Assembly: GCF_024499055.1 (NCBI RefSeq)
Contig: NZ_CP071249.1
Location: 1,465,001-1,529,000 of the forward strand
Origin: Turicibacter bilis
Lineage (GTDB): Bacteria > Bacillota_I > Bacilli_A > MOL361 > Turicibacteraceae
Reading direction: 5' to 3'
DNA: 64,000 nt
Below are positions 19,534 to 31,639 of this stretch, piece after piece. Every line of letters starts with the position of its first letter. Positions within the stretch are counted from its first letter, which is position 1. A program made the translations under genes and the position numbers. The notes beneath the pieces were generated by a model, which did no database searches, had not been told where the DNA came from, and was given only the letters and a program-made list of their open reading frames with translations.

Positions 19534-20385
19534 TTATTTATGTTTTACCCATCCAATGGCAACAGCACCTGGTCCACCATGAACCGCAACAACTAATGAA
19601 ATTGGATAAATCTTAACTTCGTGATTTGGGTAAACTTCTTGTAATTCAGCTTGGACTGTTTTAGCTCCTTCTTCATTACCAATATGCATAACAACTAATT
19701 GATAATCATCCGTTAATTTTGCTTCTTTTCCAATTTCAATTAATCGTTTTAATGACTTTTTAAAGGTACGAATTTTCTCAATTGCTTGTAATGTCCCATC
19801 CGGTTGCATTTGACAAATTGGCTTAATTTGCAATAAGCTTCCTAAAGCAGCTTCCACATTTGATAAACGTCCACCTTTACGTAAATTCGTTAAATCATTG
19901 ATGGCAGCATAGAATTGATTATTTTCACGCATCATTTCTAAATAATCAAGAATTTCTTGTACTGAAGCACCTTCTTGTGCTTTTTTAGCCGCATAGACAG
20001 CAAACATCCCTTGTGTATAAGTAACTGTGCGTGAATCAAACACATGAATATGTTCTGGATTAACCATTTCTGCGCATGTTTTAGCTGTTTGATGACTTCC
20101 ACTTAATTGGCTTGAAATATTGATATGAATAATATCCTCATATCCTTGTGCAAATAATGATTCATATAATTCCATCGTTGACCCTGGTGACGGTTGTGAT
20201 GTCGTTGGTAATCCACTATAGTTTTCACAACGCTCCATAAATTCTTCTGGTGTCATATCAATAAATTCACGGTAAGACTCTGTTCCAAATACAATTGAAA
20301 TATAGTTTACATGAATATCTAACGCTTTTAATTCTTCAGCAGGAATACATCCTGTGCTATCAGATACGATCGCTATTTTTGCCAT
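19534..20385 (-). CDS. DegV family fatty-acid-binding protein (FakB-like), copy 1
   Basis: 283 aa, full DegV length. Starts MAKIAIVSDSTGCIP, with the TTSQPSPG loop (about 60-68) and ISSQLSGSHQTA motif that line the fatty-acid pocket, and the C-terminal HGGPGAVAIGW. DegV/FakB proteins present a bound fatty acid to the kinase FakA, feeding exogenous lipids into phospholipid synthesis; no fakA is in the window. The ribosome site GGGAGGT is 8 nt upstream. It is co-directional with a second degV copy 27 bp upstream, so the two form an operon; paralogues usually differ in acyl-chain preference. Confidence 0.93.
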   Translation of the reverse strand: MAKIAIVSDSTGCIPAEELKALDIHVNYISIVFGTESYREFIDMTPEEFMERCENYSGLPTTSQPSPGSTMELYESLFAQGYEDIIHINISSQLSGSHQTAKTCAEMVNPEHIHVFDSRTVTYTQGMFAVYAAKKAQEGASVQEILDYLEMMRENNQFYAAINDLTNLRKGGRLSNVEAALGSLLQIKPICQMQPDGTLQAIEKIRTFKKSLKRLIEIGKEAKLTDDYQLVVMHIGNEEGAKTVQAELQEVYPNHEVKIYPISLVVAVHGGPGAVAIGWVKHK

Positions 20386-20412
20386 ATCCTTTTACCTCCC
20401 AAATGATGACTA

Positions 20413-21279
20413 TTAAATGTTATATTGATCCGGCATCCAGCAAGCTCCAACTCCACCACGTCCAAAGTGAATCGCCATAACTGGTCCGATTTCATTTCCT
20501 ACATGTACCTCAACTTGATCTTTACATGCCTCTTCCATTAACGCTTTTAATTCATTTGCACCTTCAACGGCATTCACATGTGTAATACGAACAATTTGCT
20601 TTCCTGATTTTGAAACATCTTCACGTAAACGTTCAACAATCCATTTAAAGACACGCTTTTTTGTACGAACTTTATCAAAGACATCTAATTTACCATCTGA
20701 TAATCCGATAATCGGCTTAATATTTAATAAATTTCCGATACTTGCTGCTGCTTTTGATAAACGCCCTGTACGTACTAATGTATTTAAATCGTCTACATAT
20801 AAATACATTGGTCCATGAGTTTTATAGAATTCAACTACTTTAATAAGCTCTTCAACGTCTTTCCCTTCTTCTAAAAGTTGGCATACACGTAAAAGAACAT
20901 TTTCTACTCCTATCGATGCTGTATTCGTATCAATCACTGTAATACGTCCTTCAGCACCTTCTACCATCGTACTAGCAATACGTGCGGAATTAACTGTACC
21001 ACTCACATGATTTGTGCAGAATAACCCTAAAATATAATCATAGTCTTGAAGTAATTTTGTATATAATTGAACAAATTCTTCTGGTGCAGGTTGTGATGTT
21101 GAATAGGTAGCTCCTTCATCAATCATACGAAATAATTCTTTATTATTAATTTCCTTTTGTTCAGCATATGCTTTATCATTTACGATAACATTTAGATACC
21201 CGTAATAAACATCTGGATAACGGTCTAAATCAGCTGCTGTTAAATTTGTAAGACTGTCTGTTACAATAGCGACTTTCAT
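20413..21279 (-). CDS. DegV family fatty-acid-binding protein (FakB-like), copy 2
   Basis: 288 aa from the ATG at 21279, chosen because GAGGTGG lies just before it and the product then starts MKVAIVTDSLTN, the normal DegV N-terminus; a longer frame starts 27 bp earlier without a ribosome site. It shares the TSQPAPEEF loop, the CTNHVSGTVNSA region (where copy 1 has ISSQLSGSH) and the C-terminal HFGRGGVGACW with copy 1. It is clearly a diverged paralogue, not a recent duplicate. First gene of the two-gene degV operon. Confidence 0.93.
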   Translation of the reverse strand: MKVAIVTDSLTNLTAADLDRYPDVYYGYLNVIVNDKAYAEQKEINNKELFRMIDEGATYSTSQPAPEEFVQLYTKLLQDYDYILGLFCTNHVSGTVNSARIASTMVEGAEGRITVIDTNTASIGVENVLLRVCQLLEEGKDVEELIKVVEFYKTHGPMYLYVDDLNTLVRTGRLSKAAASIGNLLNIKPIIGLSDGKLDVFDKVRTKKRVFKWIVERLREDVSKSGKQIVRITHVNAVEGANELKALMEEACKDQVEVHVGNEIGPVMAIHFGRGGVGACWMPDQYNI

Positions 21280-21612
21280 AATCCACCTCATTATTTTATC
21301 TATCAATATTATAGCACATCTTTAATTCATCAAAATGCATGACTTCTAAATATCTATCAAAATTAGTTTTAATTTCAAACCTTATTTATATTTTAATGGA
21401 AAAAAGAAAAATGTCAACTTATTCACCTAGATTCTGTTAATTATAACTGGTAGATTCTTTTACATCAAACACTTTTACCTCTTCGTCAATCTGAATATCA
21501 TTTTAAGATTTAAATTCAATCATAATCATCTCTACCTCTTTAGATATGAAGTTTTAGAAAAGATGGTTAATTTTTATGTTATAATTAATTCAAACTAGTT
21601 GAGGTGATACAT

Positions 21613-22254
21613 TTGGAACGTTATTTAATGGTTGCACAAGATGGTGAACACGAAATCGTTGTTGATAAGTCACGTTTTATTTGTCATGTCAAACGTGTCT
21701 ATAATGATCAAGACGCTATGGAATTTATTAAAGAAATAAAAAAAATTCATTGGAATGCTACACATAACTGTTCAGCTTATCAAGTCGGAGATTTCAATGA
21801 AATTCAAAAAGCCAATGATGACGGTGAGCCAAGTGGAACAGCCGGTGTCCCGATGCTTGAAGTATTAAGAAAACAAGGCATTAAAAACTGTGTGGTAGTT
21901 GTAACGCGCTACTTTGGTGGCATTAAATTAGGTGCTGGTGGTTTAATCCGTACTTATGGAAAAGCCGTCTCTGAAGCGATTAAAGAACTTGGAGTCATTG
22001 AACGAAAAACAATGAAAACCATGTTTGTCAATGCAGACTACAACTTACTAGGAACAATACAAAGTCGTTTAGAAGGAACGGACTATTTAATCAGTCAAGT
22101 CCACTACACGGATAAAGTGTCAGTTGAAGTCTTAATCGATGTTGATTCAGAAGAGACATTTACCTCTTGGATTATTGATATGACAAATGGTAAAGTCGAT
22201 GTTGTCCCTGGAGAAACATCATTTAAAGAAGTCCCTTATCATCGTGAAGCATAA
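21613..22254 (+). CDS. yvyE: YvyE/YigZ (IMPACT) family protein
   Basis: 213 aa from a TTG start; GAGGTGA lies 5-6 nt before it and the product then starts (M)ERYLMVAQDGEHEI, matching the family N-terminus. The hallmark DDGEPSGTAGVPML (about residues 74-87) and RYFGGIKLGAGGL are present. The N-terminal UPF0029/IMPACT fold is followed by a DUF1949 ferredoxin-like domain (about 140-205). Homologues affect stress and stringent responses but no biochemical reaction is settled. It is one of few + strand genes, convergent with rarA over a shared terminator. Confidence 0.93.
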   Translation: MERYLMVAQDGEHEIVVDKSRFICHVKRVYNDQDAMEFIKEIKKIHWNATHNCSAYQVGDFNEIQKANDDGEPSGTAGVPMLEVLRKQGIKNCVVVVTRYFGGIKLGAGGLIRTYGKAVSEAIKELGVIERKTMKTMFVNADYNLLGTIQSRLEGTDYLISQVHYTDKVSVEVLIDVDSEETFTSWIIDMTNGKVDVVPGETSFKEVPYHREA

Positions 22255-22255
22255 G

Positions 22256-22296
22256 AAAAACCATTATCCACAAAAAAGATGGATAATGGTTTTTTA
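22256..22296. terminator. Bidirectional terminator between yvyE and rarA
   Basis: Stem AAAAACCATTATCCA/TGGATAATGGTTTTT with T runs on both strands. The rarA stop codon overlaps its edge. Confidence 0.93.
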
Positions 22297-23562
22297 TTGA
22301 CTATTATTTTTAATGAAGTTTTGATACGCAACAAATCCTTGTTCAATTTTATTAGGAACAGGTTTATAATAAGTTTTATTTTTTAAACGATTCGGTAAAT
22401 ACTGTTGTTTAACATAATGATTAGGATAATCATGTGGAAACTTATATTCGATGCCATGACCTAATTTCTTTGCTCCTCCATAATGCGCATCCTTTAAGTG
22501 CTTTGGTATTTCACCAACGTTACCTACCTTTAAGTCGGCTAAGGCTTCATCAATGGCCGAAATTGCTGAATTTGATTTTGGACTATTCGCAAGTAAAATA
22601 ACGGCTTGCGCAAGTGGAATACGAGCTTCAGGAAAACCGAGTTGCATCGCTGCATCTGTACAACTTTTAACGATAGAAATCGCTTGTGGATAGGCAAGTC
22701 CAATATCCTCAGCTGCAATCACTAACAGACGACGACAAATAGAGGTTAAGTCACCGGCTTGAATCAAACGTGCTAAATAATGAATGGCTGCATCTGGATC
22801 ACTTCCGCGGATTGATTTTTGAAACGCACTTAAAGTGTCATAATGCTGGTCACCAAATCGATCATAAGAAAAGCCCGCTGTCACCGTACATTCACGGGCA
22901 ACCTCCATGGTTAAAACGAATCTTTCTGTACGACAGTTTGGATAAAGTGCAATTTCTAATGCATTAAGCGCACGACGCAAATCTCCGTTAGCGACATTAG
23001 CAATATAATGTAATGCTTCTTCCTCATAAGTCAGTGGATAGAGATAAAACTCTGACTCTACAAGCTCGACTGCACGTTTGAGTCCCTCTACAATCTCTTC
23101 TGGTGTCAAAGGCTTAAATTCTAAAATAGTAGACCGACTTAAAATGGCGCTAAAGATAGTAAAATAAGGATTTTCTGTTGTACTCGTAATCAGGGTAATC
23201 TGCCCAGTTTCAATATATTTAAGCAACGTCTGCTGTTGCTTCTTATTAAAGTTCTGAATCTCATCTAAATACAAGAAAATACCATTCATTCCTTCTAGCG
23301 TATTTAAACTTTGAATAATCTGCTTAATATCTTCCGTCTTTGCATCGGTTGCATTCAACTTATAGATTTTCTTATTTGAAAGACTCGCAATAATATTCGC
23401 AATCGTTGTCTTCCCTGTCCCACTCGGTCCATAAAAAATAAGATTGGGGATATGATTAACTTCAATTAATTTTCTTAAAATTTGATTTTCACCAATTAAA
23501 TGTTGTTGCCCAACAACCTCATCTAACGTTCTCGGACGAATTAAATCAGCTAATGGCTTCAT
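22294..23562 (-). CDS. rarA: Replication-associated recombination protein A (RarA/MgsA), AAA+ ATPase
   Basis: 422 aa. Walker A GPSGTGKTT (about 45-53), Walker B LYLDEIQNF, sensor 1 TSTTENP, arginine finger region AILSRS; the C-terminal MgsA tetramerisation domain follows (about 235-420, including the conserved AHYGGAKKLGHG). RarA acts at stalled replication forks with SSB and loads or remodels polymerase clamps. Full length. It is transcribed alone on the minus strand, convergent with yvyE. The ribosome site is GGGGTGAGAATGC before ATG. Confidence 0.95.
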   Translation of the reverse strand: MKPLADLIRPRTLDEVVGQQHLIGENQILRKLIEVNHIPNLIFYGPSGTGKTTIANIIASLSNKKIYKLNATDAKTEDIKQIIQSLNTLEGMNGIFLYLDEIQNFNKKQQQTLLKYIETGQITLITSTTENPYFTIFSAILSRSTILEFKPLTPEEIVEGLKRAVELVESEFYLYPLTYEEEALHYIANVANGDLRRALNALEIALYPNCRTERFVLTMEVARECTVTAGFSYDRFGDQHYDTLSAFQKSIRGSDPDAAIHYLARLIQAGDLTSICRRLLVIAAEDIGLAYPQAISIVKSCTDAAMQLGFPEARIPLAQAVILLANSPKSNSAISAIDEALADLKVGNVGEIPKHLKDAHYGGAKKLGHGIEYKFPHDYPNHYVKQQYLPNRLKNKTYYKPVPNKIEQGFVAYQNFIKNNSQ

Positions 23563-23762
23563 GCATTCTCACCCCTTTATAAATAGCATCGGATATTTAT
23601 TGTATCACTTAGTTTCATGAAATAAAACTAAACACTTGAATACACATTAGCTCATGTATTCATCACTTCTTGCTTACTCATCATTTCTTTGAAACTATTT
23701 TTTAATGTTGGTAAAATCTAATATTTTGTTGATAACCGACGCACTAACTTTCAAAGTTATTA

Positions 23763-23795
23763 AAAAAGCTTCAGACAAATGTCTGAAGCTTTTTA
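23763..23795 (-). terminator. Terminator after mbl
   Basis: Perfect 15-bp stem AAAAAGCTTCAGACA/TGTCTGAAGCTTTTT with a 2-nt loop. Confidence 0.95.
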
Positions 23796-23801
23796 TCTGT
23801 C

Positions 23802-24797
23802 TTAACGACGGCGGATTTTATCGATATGATCAAGCATGATTCCTGTTCCGATAACAACACAATGTAATGGATTGTCTGCTACAAAGACAGGAACATGTAA
23901 TTCGTCTGCTAATAAACGGTCTAATCCGTGTAATAATGCTCCCCCACCAGTTAACACGATACCTTTGTTCATGATATCAGCTGATAATTCTGGAGGAGTT
24001 TGTTCAAGTACATTTTTAGCTGCATGAACAATGATGCGTACTGATTCACGTAATGACTCTTCAACTTCTGTTGATGAAATTGTAATTGTGCGTGGTAACC
24101 CTGATACTAAGTCACGTCCACGAACTTGTAATTCTTCTTCGCGACCTTCTGGATAAACAGTTGCAACACTAATTTTAATTTCTTCTGCTGTACGATCCCC
24201 AATTAATAATTTATAATTTGTTTTGATATAATCTACAATATCTTGGTCAAAACGGTTACCGGCAATTTTAATTGATGCTGATGTAACAATATCTCCTAAT
24301 GATAAAACGGCGATATCTGCTGTTCCACCACCAACATCGATAACCATGTTTCCTGATGGTTTAGAAATATCCATTCCAGCCCCTAATGCTGCAATTTTTG
24401 GTTCTTCTTCAATGAAAACTTCACGCGCTCCACATTTTTCCGCTGCTTCACGAATTGCATTTTTTTCAACTAATGTAATATTAGTTGGACAGCAAATCAT
24501 GATACGTGGCTGTGAAAGCATTCCTTTAATATTTAATGAGTTGATAAAATGTTTTAACATCATTTCAGTTGCTGCGATATCAGCAATAACCCCATCTTTC
24601 ATTGGGCGTACAACTTCAATCTTTCCAGGTGTACGTCCAAGCATTTGACGAGCTTCTTCACCAGCAGCGATCATTCGTCCTGTTTGTGCATCCATTGAAA
24701 CGACAGATGGTTCCTCTAGAACAATTCCTTTACCTTTTTCATATATTAATACGTTAGCAGTACCTAAGTCAATTCCAATATCTTTAGAAAATAGCAT
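23802..24797 (-). CDS. mbl: Rod-shape actin homologue Mbl (MreB family)
   Basis: 331 aa. Actin fold: phosphate-1 motif IGIDLGTANVLIY (about 7-19), phosphate-2 MVIDVGGGTADIAV, adenosine motif GIVLTGGGALLHGL. The opening DIGIDLGTANVLI and ERTPPELSAD-like region (EQTPPELSADI) are closer to Bacillus Mbl than to MreB. It guides the elongation machinery that inserts new wall along the cylinder. No mreC/mreD follows, again as for mbl. It lies downstream of spoIIQ, beyond a terminator; spoIIID, which precedes mbl in Bacillus, is missing from this spot. Confidence 0.94.
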   Translation of the reverse strand: MLFSKDIGIDLGTANVLIYEKGKGIVLEEPSVVSMDAQTGRMIAAGEEARQMLGRTPGKIEVVRPMKDGVIADIAATEMMLKHFINSLNIKGMLSQPRIMICCPTNITLVEKNAIREAAEKCGAREVFIEEEPKIAALGAGMDISKPSGNMVIDVGGGTADIAVLSLGDIVTSASIKIAGNRFDQDIVDYIKTNYKLLIGDRTAEEIKISVATVYPEGREEELQVRGRDLVSGLPRTITISSTEVEESLRESVRIIVHAAKNVLEQTPPELSADIMNKGIVLTGGGALLHGLDRLLADELHVPVFVADNPLHCVVIGTGIMLDHIDKIRRR

Positions 24798-24922
24798 ACT
24801 TTCCTTCCTCCAAACTAATTTTTCAGTATTAGTATGTCTAAATAATTCATCACTATTTTATATTTTATCACAATTATATAGGTACGACTATATCTTTTCA
24901 AAGCGAAAAAATATTTTTCAAC

Positions 24923-24956
24923 AAAAAAAGGCACTAATTTACATTAGTGCTTTTTT
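24923..24956 (-). terminator. Terminator after spoIIQ
   Basis: Minus strand GCACTAATGTAAATTAGTGC stem flanked by A6 and T7. Confidence 0.93.
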
Positions 24957-24960
24957 ATTA

Positions 24961-25683
24961 TTATAAATCACCTAATTTTTTATCAATGACAGTTTCAGGA
25001 TTTACTTTAACATTATCTTTTAACACTTCAAAGTGGACAACGTTTCCTGAATCCGGTTCAAGTTGTGAAAGTCCTGTTTTACCGATTACATCACCTTGTT
25101 CGATTTCAGCTCCCGCTTCAACAGCTACATCATAAACACCTGTATAGACTGTTTTAACACCATTTTGATGTTCGATTGTCACAACTGTTCCTTTTAGAAC
25201 TTCATCTTTAACAGTAAGAACTTTTCCTGATAAAGCGGCTACAACGCTAACTTCTTCATTATTAGAGTTTTTTAAGCTCACACCTTTAGATTCACGAGTA
25301 TATACTGTTTCTCCTACTTTGTAGTTGAATAAACTTTTTACTTGGATCGATGTGTCAGCTGTTTGGTCATAATACGATTTAGCTACTACAACATCCTCAC
25401 CTTCAAGTGGCGATTTAATAACTTCTTGTAATAGAGCAACTGTTTTAGCATCTGTTGTTTTATTGACAGTTGTTGTTCCATCACCATTTGTATAAACAAC
25501 ATCATTATCACCATTTGCTGGATTAGATACTGTTTGATTTCCGTTCATTCCAGTTAACCATAATTGAACGCCTGCAAATGTAGCAGATGCTCCTAGAAGT
25601 ACAACTAATGCGAAGCTAATTGGATCGATTTTTTTGAATAATTTTTTGTTTTTTAGATTTGACATTCTTTCTTTGAATTTCAT
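24961..25683 (-). CDS. spoIIQ: SpoIIQ-like sporulation protein with degenerate LytM domain
   Basis: 240 aa. Cytoplasmic basic N-terminus, one TM helix (about 23-45), a linker, and a LytM/M23-fold domain (about 105-235). The zinc ligands are mostly lost: the HxxxD site reads SKGVSL and the HxH site VVHFEV, so it should not be a peptidase. In Bacillus, SpoIIQ in the forespore membrane binds SpoIIIAH from the mother cell to form the feeding-tube channel. Its position next to spoIID and upstream of mbl is the Bacillus order and supports the assignment. Another membrane-bound degenerate LytM protein is possible on sequence alone. Confidence 0.85.
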   Translation of the reverse strand: MKFKERMSNLKNKKLFKKIDPISFALVVLLGASATFAGVQLWLTGMNGNQTVSNPANGDNDVVYTNGDGTTTVNKTTDAKTVALLQEVIKSPLEGEDVVVAKSYYDQTADTSIQVKSLFNYKVGETVYTRESKGVSLKNSNNEEVSVVAALSGKVLTVKDEVLKGTVVTIEHQNGVKTVYTGVYDVAVEAGAEIEQGDVIGKTGLSQLEPDSGNVVHFEVLKDNVKVNPETVIDKKLGDL

Positions 25684-25736
25684 ATGATCATCACCTCACC
25701 GTTATGATGACCACATTTTTCCTATCTTATTCAAAA

Positions 25737-26717
25737 TTAGTAATTTTTTTCAATTATATTAACATTTTGGTAATAATGATTAATGATATCTCGATAGTTT
25801 TTCCCCTGTTTCGCTAATTCATTAGCTCCATATTGGCTCATTCCGACTCCATGTCCATACCCATATGTCGTAATAATCACCTTATTGTCATTAAATGTTA
25901 GTGAAAAATCCGCTGATCTTAAACCGAGAATTTCTCGAAATTCACGTCCTGAGTAAACTTTATCACCGACTAAAATTTCATTCACATTCTTTCCTTCTGT
26001 TTTATTTAAGATCACAAAGCTATCTTTTGTTAAACTTTTATTATTAAATTTATTTCTTAACTCATCTAATGTAAATTCTGTTTGAACTTCATAGTTAGGT
26101 GCAGTTTTATCCCATTCACTATTGACGCTTTTTAAATAGGGATACGATGTTGACCAGTAATCTTCTGAATTTTCTGTATAGCCATTACTAATCGAGAAAT
26201 AAAATGGCTTAATTAATTCATCTTGATATGTAATAATCTCTCCTGCTGTCTCCTGAACAGCTTGTGAAACTTTTCCATAATACTCATCAAATTTATCCTG
26301 CCACTTCTCTTTGAGTTGTTCATTGTCTAAGTAAACTTGATGCTTGACCGTATCATGAATAGCATCTTGTGATTCTAATAATTGAATCGTATAAGTTCTA
26401 GCCGCTACGGCCTGCGCCTTAAGTGCCTCAAGATCATATAAAGCTGGCATTTCACCTGAAACAACTCCAATTAAATATGTTTCTAAAGGAAGTTCAATGG
26501 ATTCATTTTTTGCTTCCCTAAAAACAGTCACTATCTGTTCATTCGTCCCCTCTTCTTCTTGATTTTCTTCTTCGTTTTGTTCTTTTGTAATAGCCATAGA
26601 TTGAGGGGGATTAAAATCCGTTTCTGGACTTTGTGCTTGGTAAATGACTTGAAATGAAAGTGGAATACAAATCAAAGTTACGATAAAGATTACAAATCCT
26701 ACTGCAATTTTTTTCAC
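25737..26717 (-). CDS. spoIID: Stage II sporulation protein D (peptidoglycan lytic transglycosylase)
   Basis: 326 aa. TM anchor about 5-27, then an acidic linker and the SpoIID domain (about 75-320) with LETYLIGVVSGEMPA, LKAQAVAARTYT (the Glu and Ala/Arg region that forms the active site) and the C-terminal YGYGHGVGMSQYGA. SpoIID works with SpoIIM/SpoIIP in the mother cell to remodel septal wall during engulfment. It precedes spoIIQ by 53 bp. In Bacillus it is read by sigmaE; I see no certain sigmaE promoter here. Confidence 0.95.
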   Translation of the reverse strand: MKKIAVGFVIFIVTLICIPLSFQVIYQAQSPETDFNPPQSMAITKEQNEEENQEEEGTNEQIVTVFREAKNESIELPLETYLIGVVSGEMPALYDLEALKAQAVAARTYTIQLLESQDAIHDTVKHQVYLDNEQLKEKWQDKFDEYYGKVSQAVQETAGEIITYQDELIKPFYFSISNGYTENSEDYWSTSYPYLKSVNSEWDKTAPNYEVQTEFTLDELRNKFNNKSLTKDSFVILNKTEGKNVNEILVGDKVYSGREFREILGLRSADFSLTFNDNKVIITTYGYGHGVGMSQYGANELAKQGKNYRDIINHYYQNVNIIEKNY

Positions 26718-26789
26718 GATATCACCTATCTTTTCTAAAAATACATCCTATTCAAAGGTATGCACAAGATAAAGTGATATGACTATTAA

Positions 26790-27005
26790 CTAAAAGATTT
26801 GTTTAATTAAAGAAAAGATATCGGTAAAATATCCTAAAAACAGCTTACTAATACTAACTGTTAAAATCATATATAAAAGAATGATTTCCTGACGACCTGT
26901 TCCTTTTTTAAAAAGTTGTTCTAATCTTAACGACATTAAAACTTTAAACACAATAGGTAACATTAAAATATACCAAATAATCATGAAATACGCTTGAATA
27001 TTCAT
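26790..27005 (-). CDS. DUF1146 family small membrane protein (YwzB-like)
   Basis: 71 aa from the ATG at 27005, which has a strong AGGAGGG 7 nt upstream; the longer frame (27041) starts before this site. Two TM helices (about 8-28 and 44-64) separated by a basic loop LRLEQLFKKGTGRQE. DUF1146 proteins are found in Firmicutes directly after the ATP synthase operon, as here, but no function is known. Confidence 0.88.
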   Translation of the reverse strand: MNIQAYFMIIWYILMLPIVFKVLMSLRLEQLFKKGTGRQEIILLYMILTVSISKLFLGYFTDIFSLIKQIF

Positions 27006-27065
27006 TGTCATCCCTCCTAAAAAATAAAACCTATAAATCATTCATAGGTTTTATTTTACACGGAT

Positions 27066-27330
27066 TTATTTATTATTTGAATAAGTTAAGTAGATTTTCT
27101 GAAGCAACTTCTGGTTCTGATCTCCAAGAATAACATTTTCAACAGCTACTCCAATTTCCGTACGAACTTGACTCATAGAGTATTTATCTGTAAAGAAAGC
27201 TGGCGTATAGTAATAAGCACCTTCTTGTGCTGGTCATGAAATCTTTGTTGTATCTTTGTTAGATAAAAATAAGAAATAGGTAACATTATAAAATAAGAGG
27301 TATTTTTGTTTTTGATACAATAGGTGACAA
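27066..27330 (-). pseudogene. Decayed ORF remnant between atpC and the DUF1146 gene
   Basis: A minus-strand frame reads PAQEGAYYYTPAFFTDKY and then SMSQVRTEIGVAVENVILGD and so on to TAA at 27066-27068, about 56 codons. It is cut upstream by TGA at 27234-27236, beyond which the same frame continues about 30 codons (FLSNKDTTKIS). There is no start codon or ribosome site. The composition looks like the end of a real protein, perhaps an extracellular solute-binding protein, but I cannot name it. Likely debris of a deleted gene. Confidence 0.45.
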
Positions 27331-27372
27331 GACACCTTTGATAACAAATAAGAAAATAATAAGAATTCCTAT

Positions 27373-27404
27373 AAAAAAAGAGGCCATATCGGCCTCTTTT
27401 TATT
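27373..27404 (-). terminator. Terminator of the upp-atp operon
   Basis: Stem AAAAAGAGGCC/GGCCTCTTTTT with a 5-nt loop; it overlaps the last codon of atpC. Confidence 0.94.
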
Positions 27405-27810
27405 CAGAGATTCTTTTTTCACCAACTCGTATTTGGTTGAGAAGTTTCGCAATTTCCATTTCAGATTTAATTAAATCTTCACGGGTTTTAGCGTTTTGTT
27501 TTTGACGTTCACTACGCTCAAGCTCCATTTTAGCACGTGCAACATCAATGTCTTCAGCCATCATTGCATCATTTGATAAAACGTTAATGTGGTTATTTGA
27601 AACCTCAAAAATTCCATTATCAACAGCAATGTATGAGCTTTCCCCATTCATATCGATACGTAACTCTCCAACACCTAATGGTGTCATCATTGGAATATGA
27701 TTGTGTAAAACAGCAAAATCTCCGTCAATCCCACGAGCGAAGACGCGTTCTGCTTCTCCATCGAATACAAGTTTATCTGGTGTTACTACGCGAATAGTCA
27801 TCACTGACAC
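27400..27810 (-). CDS. atpC: F-type ATP synthase epsilon subunit
   Basis: 136 aa. N-terminal beta sandwich (about 1-85, with FAVLHNHIPMMTPL) and a C-terminal helical hairpin (about 90-130, KMELERSERQKQ). Part of the central stalk and an inhibitor of ATP hydrolysis. The start is GTG with GAGGTGG upstream; the next ATG (27801) is too far from the ribosome site. Last gene of the operon, 14 bp after atpD. Confidence 0.96.
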   Translation of the reverse strand: MSVMTIRVVTPDKLVFDGEAERVFARGIDGDFAVLHNHIPMMTPLGVGELRIDMNGESSYIAVDNGIFEVSNNHINVLSNDAMMAEDIDVARAKMELERSERQKQNAKTREDLIKSEMEIAKLLNQIRVGEKRISE

Positions 27811-27824
27811 GGTACCACCTCACA

Positions 27825-29228
<1,404 letters not shown>

Positions 29229-29244
29229 TTATGATGACCTCCTT

Positions 29245-30102
29245 TTATTCTAAGGCTGAAGCTCCACCAACAATCTCTGTGATTTCTTGCGTAATTGCTG
29301 CTTGCCTTGCTCTATTGTAAACTAACTGTAAGTCTTGAATAATTTCTAATGCATTATCTGTTGCATTTTGCATCGCATTCATACGAGATGCATGTTCTGA
29401 AAGCTTAGCTGTAATTGCTACCCCATAAATTGTACCTTCTAAGTATTTAGGTAAAATAGCATTAATTACATCTTCCTCTTTAGGTTCAAATGAATACTGA
29501 GCCGTTGCCTTTTCAGCTTTCTTTGGTACTAAAGGTAAAATTTGTTTTGTAGTCGGTTCTTGAGCGATTTTAGAGATATAGTTATTATAAATAATAACTA
29601 CTTCACTTAAAGCACCATCCATATAATCACCGATTACTTTATCAACAACAGGTTTAATGTCTTGATATATGATGTCATCTGGAACAAAAACAAATTCATT
29701 TTCAATCGTTAAATCAGCACGTTTTGCATAATCAAATCCTTTACTACCGATCATATAAATTTTATATTGATCTTTCGCTAGAGAGTTAACTTCATGCTGT
29801 AATAACTTTAAAACATTTCCGTTATAGCCACCTGCTAAACCACGATCAGATGTGATAACTAAGTATCCTGTACATTTTGATTCGCGTTTTGATTTGAAGA
29901 ATGGATGGTGTCCCATACTAGATGTACTAGAAATGTTACGAACCATATCTTCAAGTGTTTGCATATAATGGTGATAGTTTTTAGTTTTAGCTTCAGATTT
30001 TGTTAATTTTGCAGCTGAAACCATTTGCATGGCTTTTGTAATTTGACTCGTACTTTGAGTCGAAGTAATTTTATCTTTAATGTCGCGCATTGACTGAGCC
30101 AT
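29245..30102 (-). CDS. atpG: F-type ATP synthase gamma subunit
   Basis: 285 aa. Rotor shaft: long N- and C-terminal helices that form the coiled coil (MRDIKDKITSTQSTSQITKAMQMVSAAKL region, and the end AARQ-like RQAAITQEITEIVGGASAL). The central Rossmann-like domain includes TSDRGLAGGYN. Full length; GGCGGTGA ribosome site. Confidence 0.97.
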   Translation of the reverse strand: MAQSMRDIKDKITSTQSTSQITKAMQMVSAAKLTKSEAKTKNYHHYMQTLEDMVRNISSTSSMGHHPFFKSKRESKCTGYLVITSDRGLAGGYNGNVLKLLQHEVNSLAKDQYKIYMIGSKGFDYAKRADLTIENEFVFVPDDIIYQDIKPVVDKVIGDYMDGALSEVVIIYNNYISKIAQEPTTKQILPLVPKKAEKATAQYSFEPKEEDVINAILPKYLEGTIYGVAITAKLSEHASRMNAMQNATDNALEIIQDLQLVYNRARQAAITQEITEIVGGASALE

Positions 30103-30122
30103 ACTTGTTCACCGCCCTTCTA

Positions 30123-31628
<1,506 letters not shown>

Positions 31629-31639
31629 TCACCTCTATT

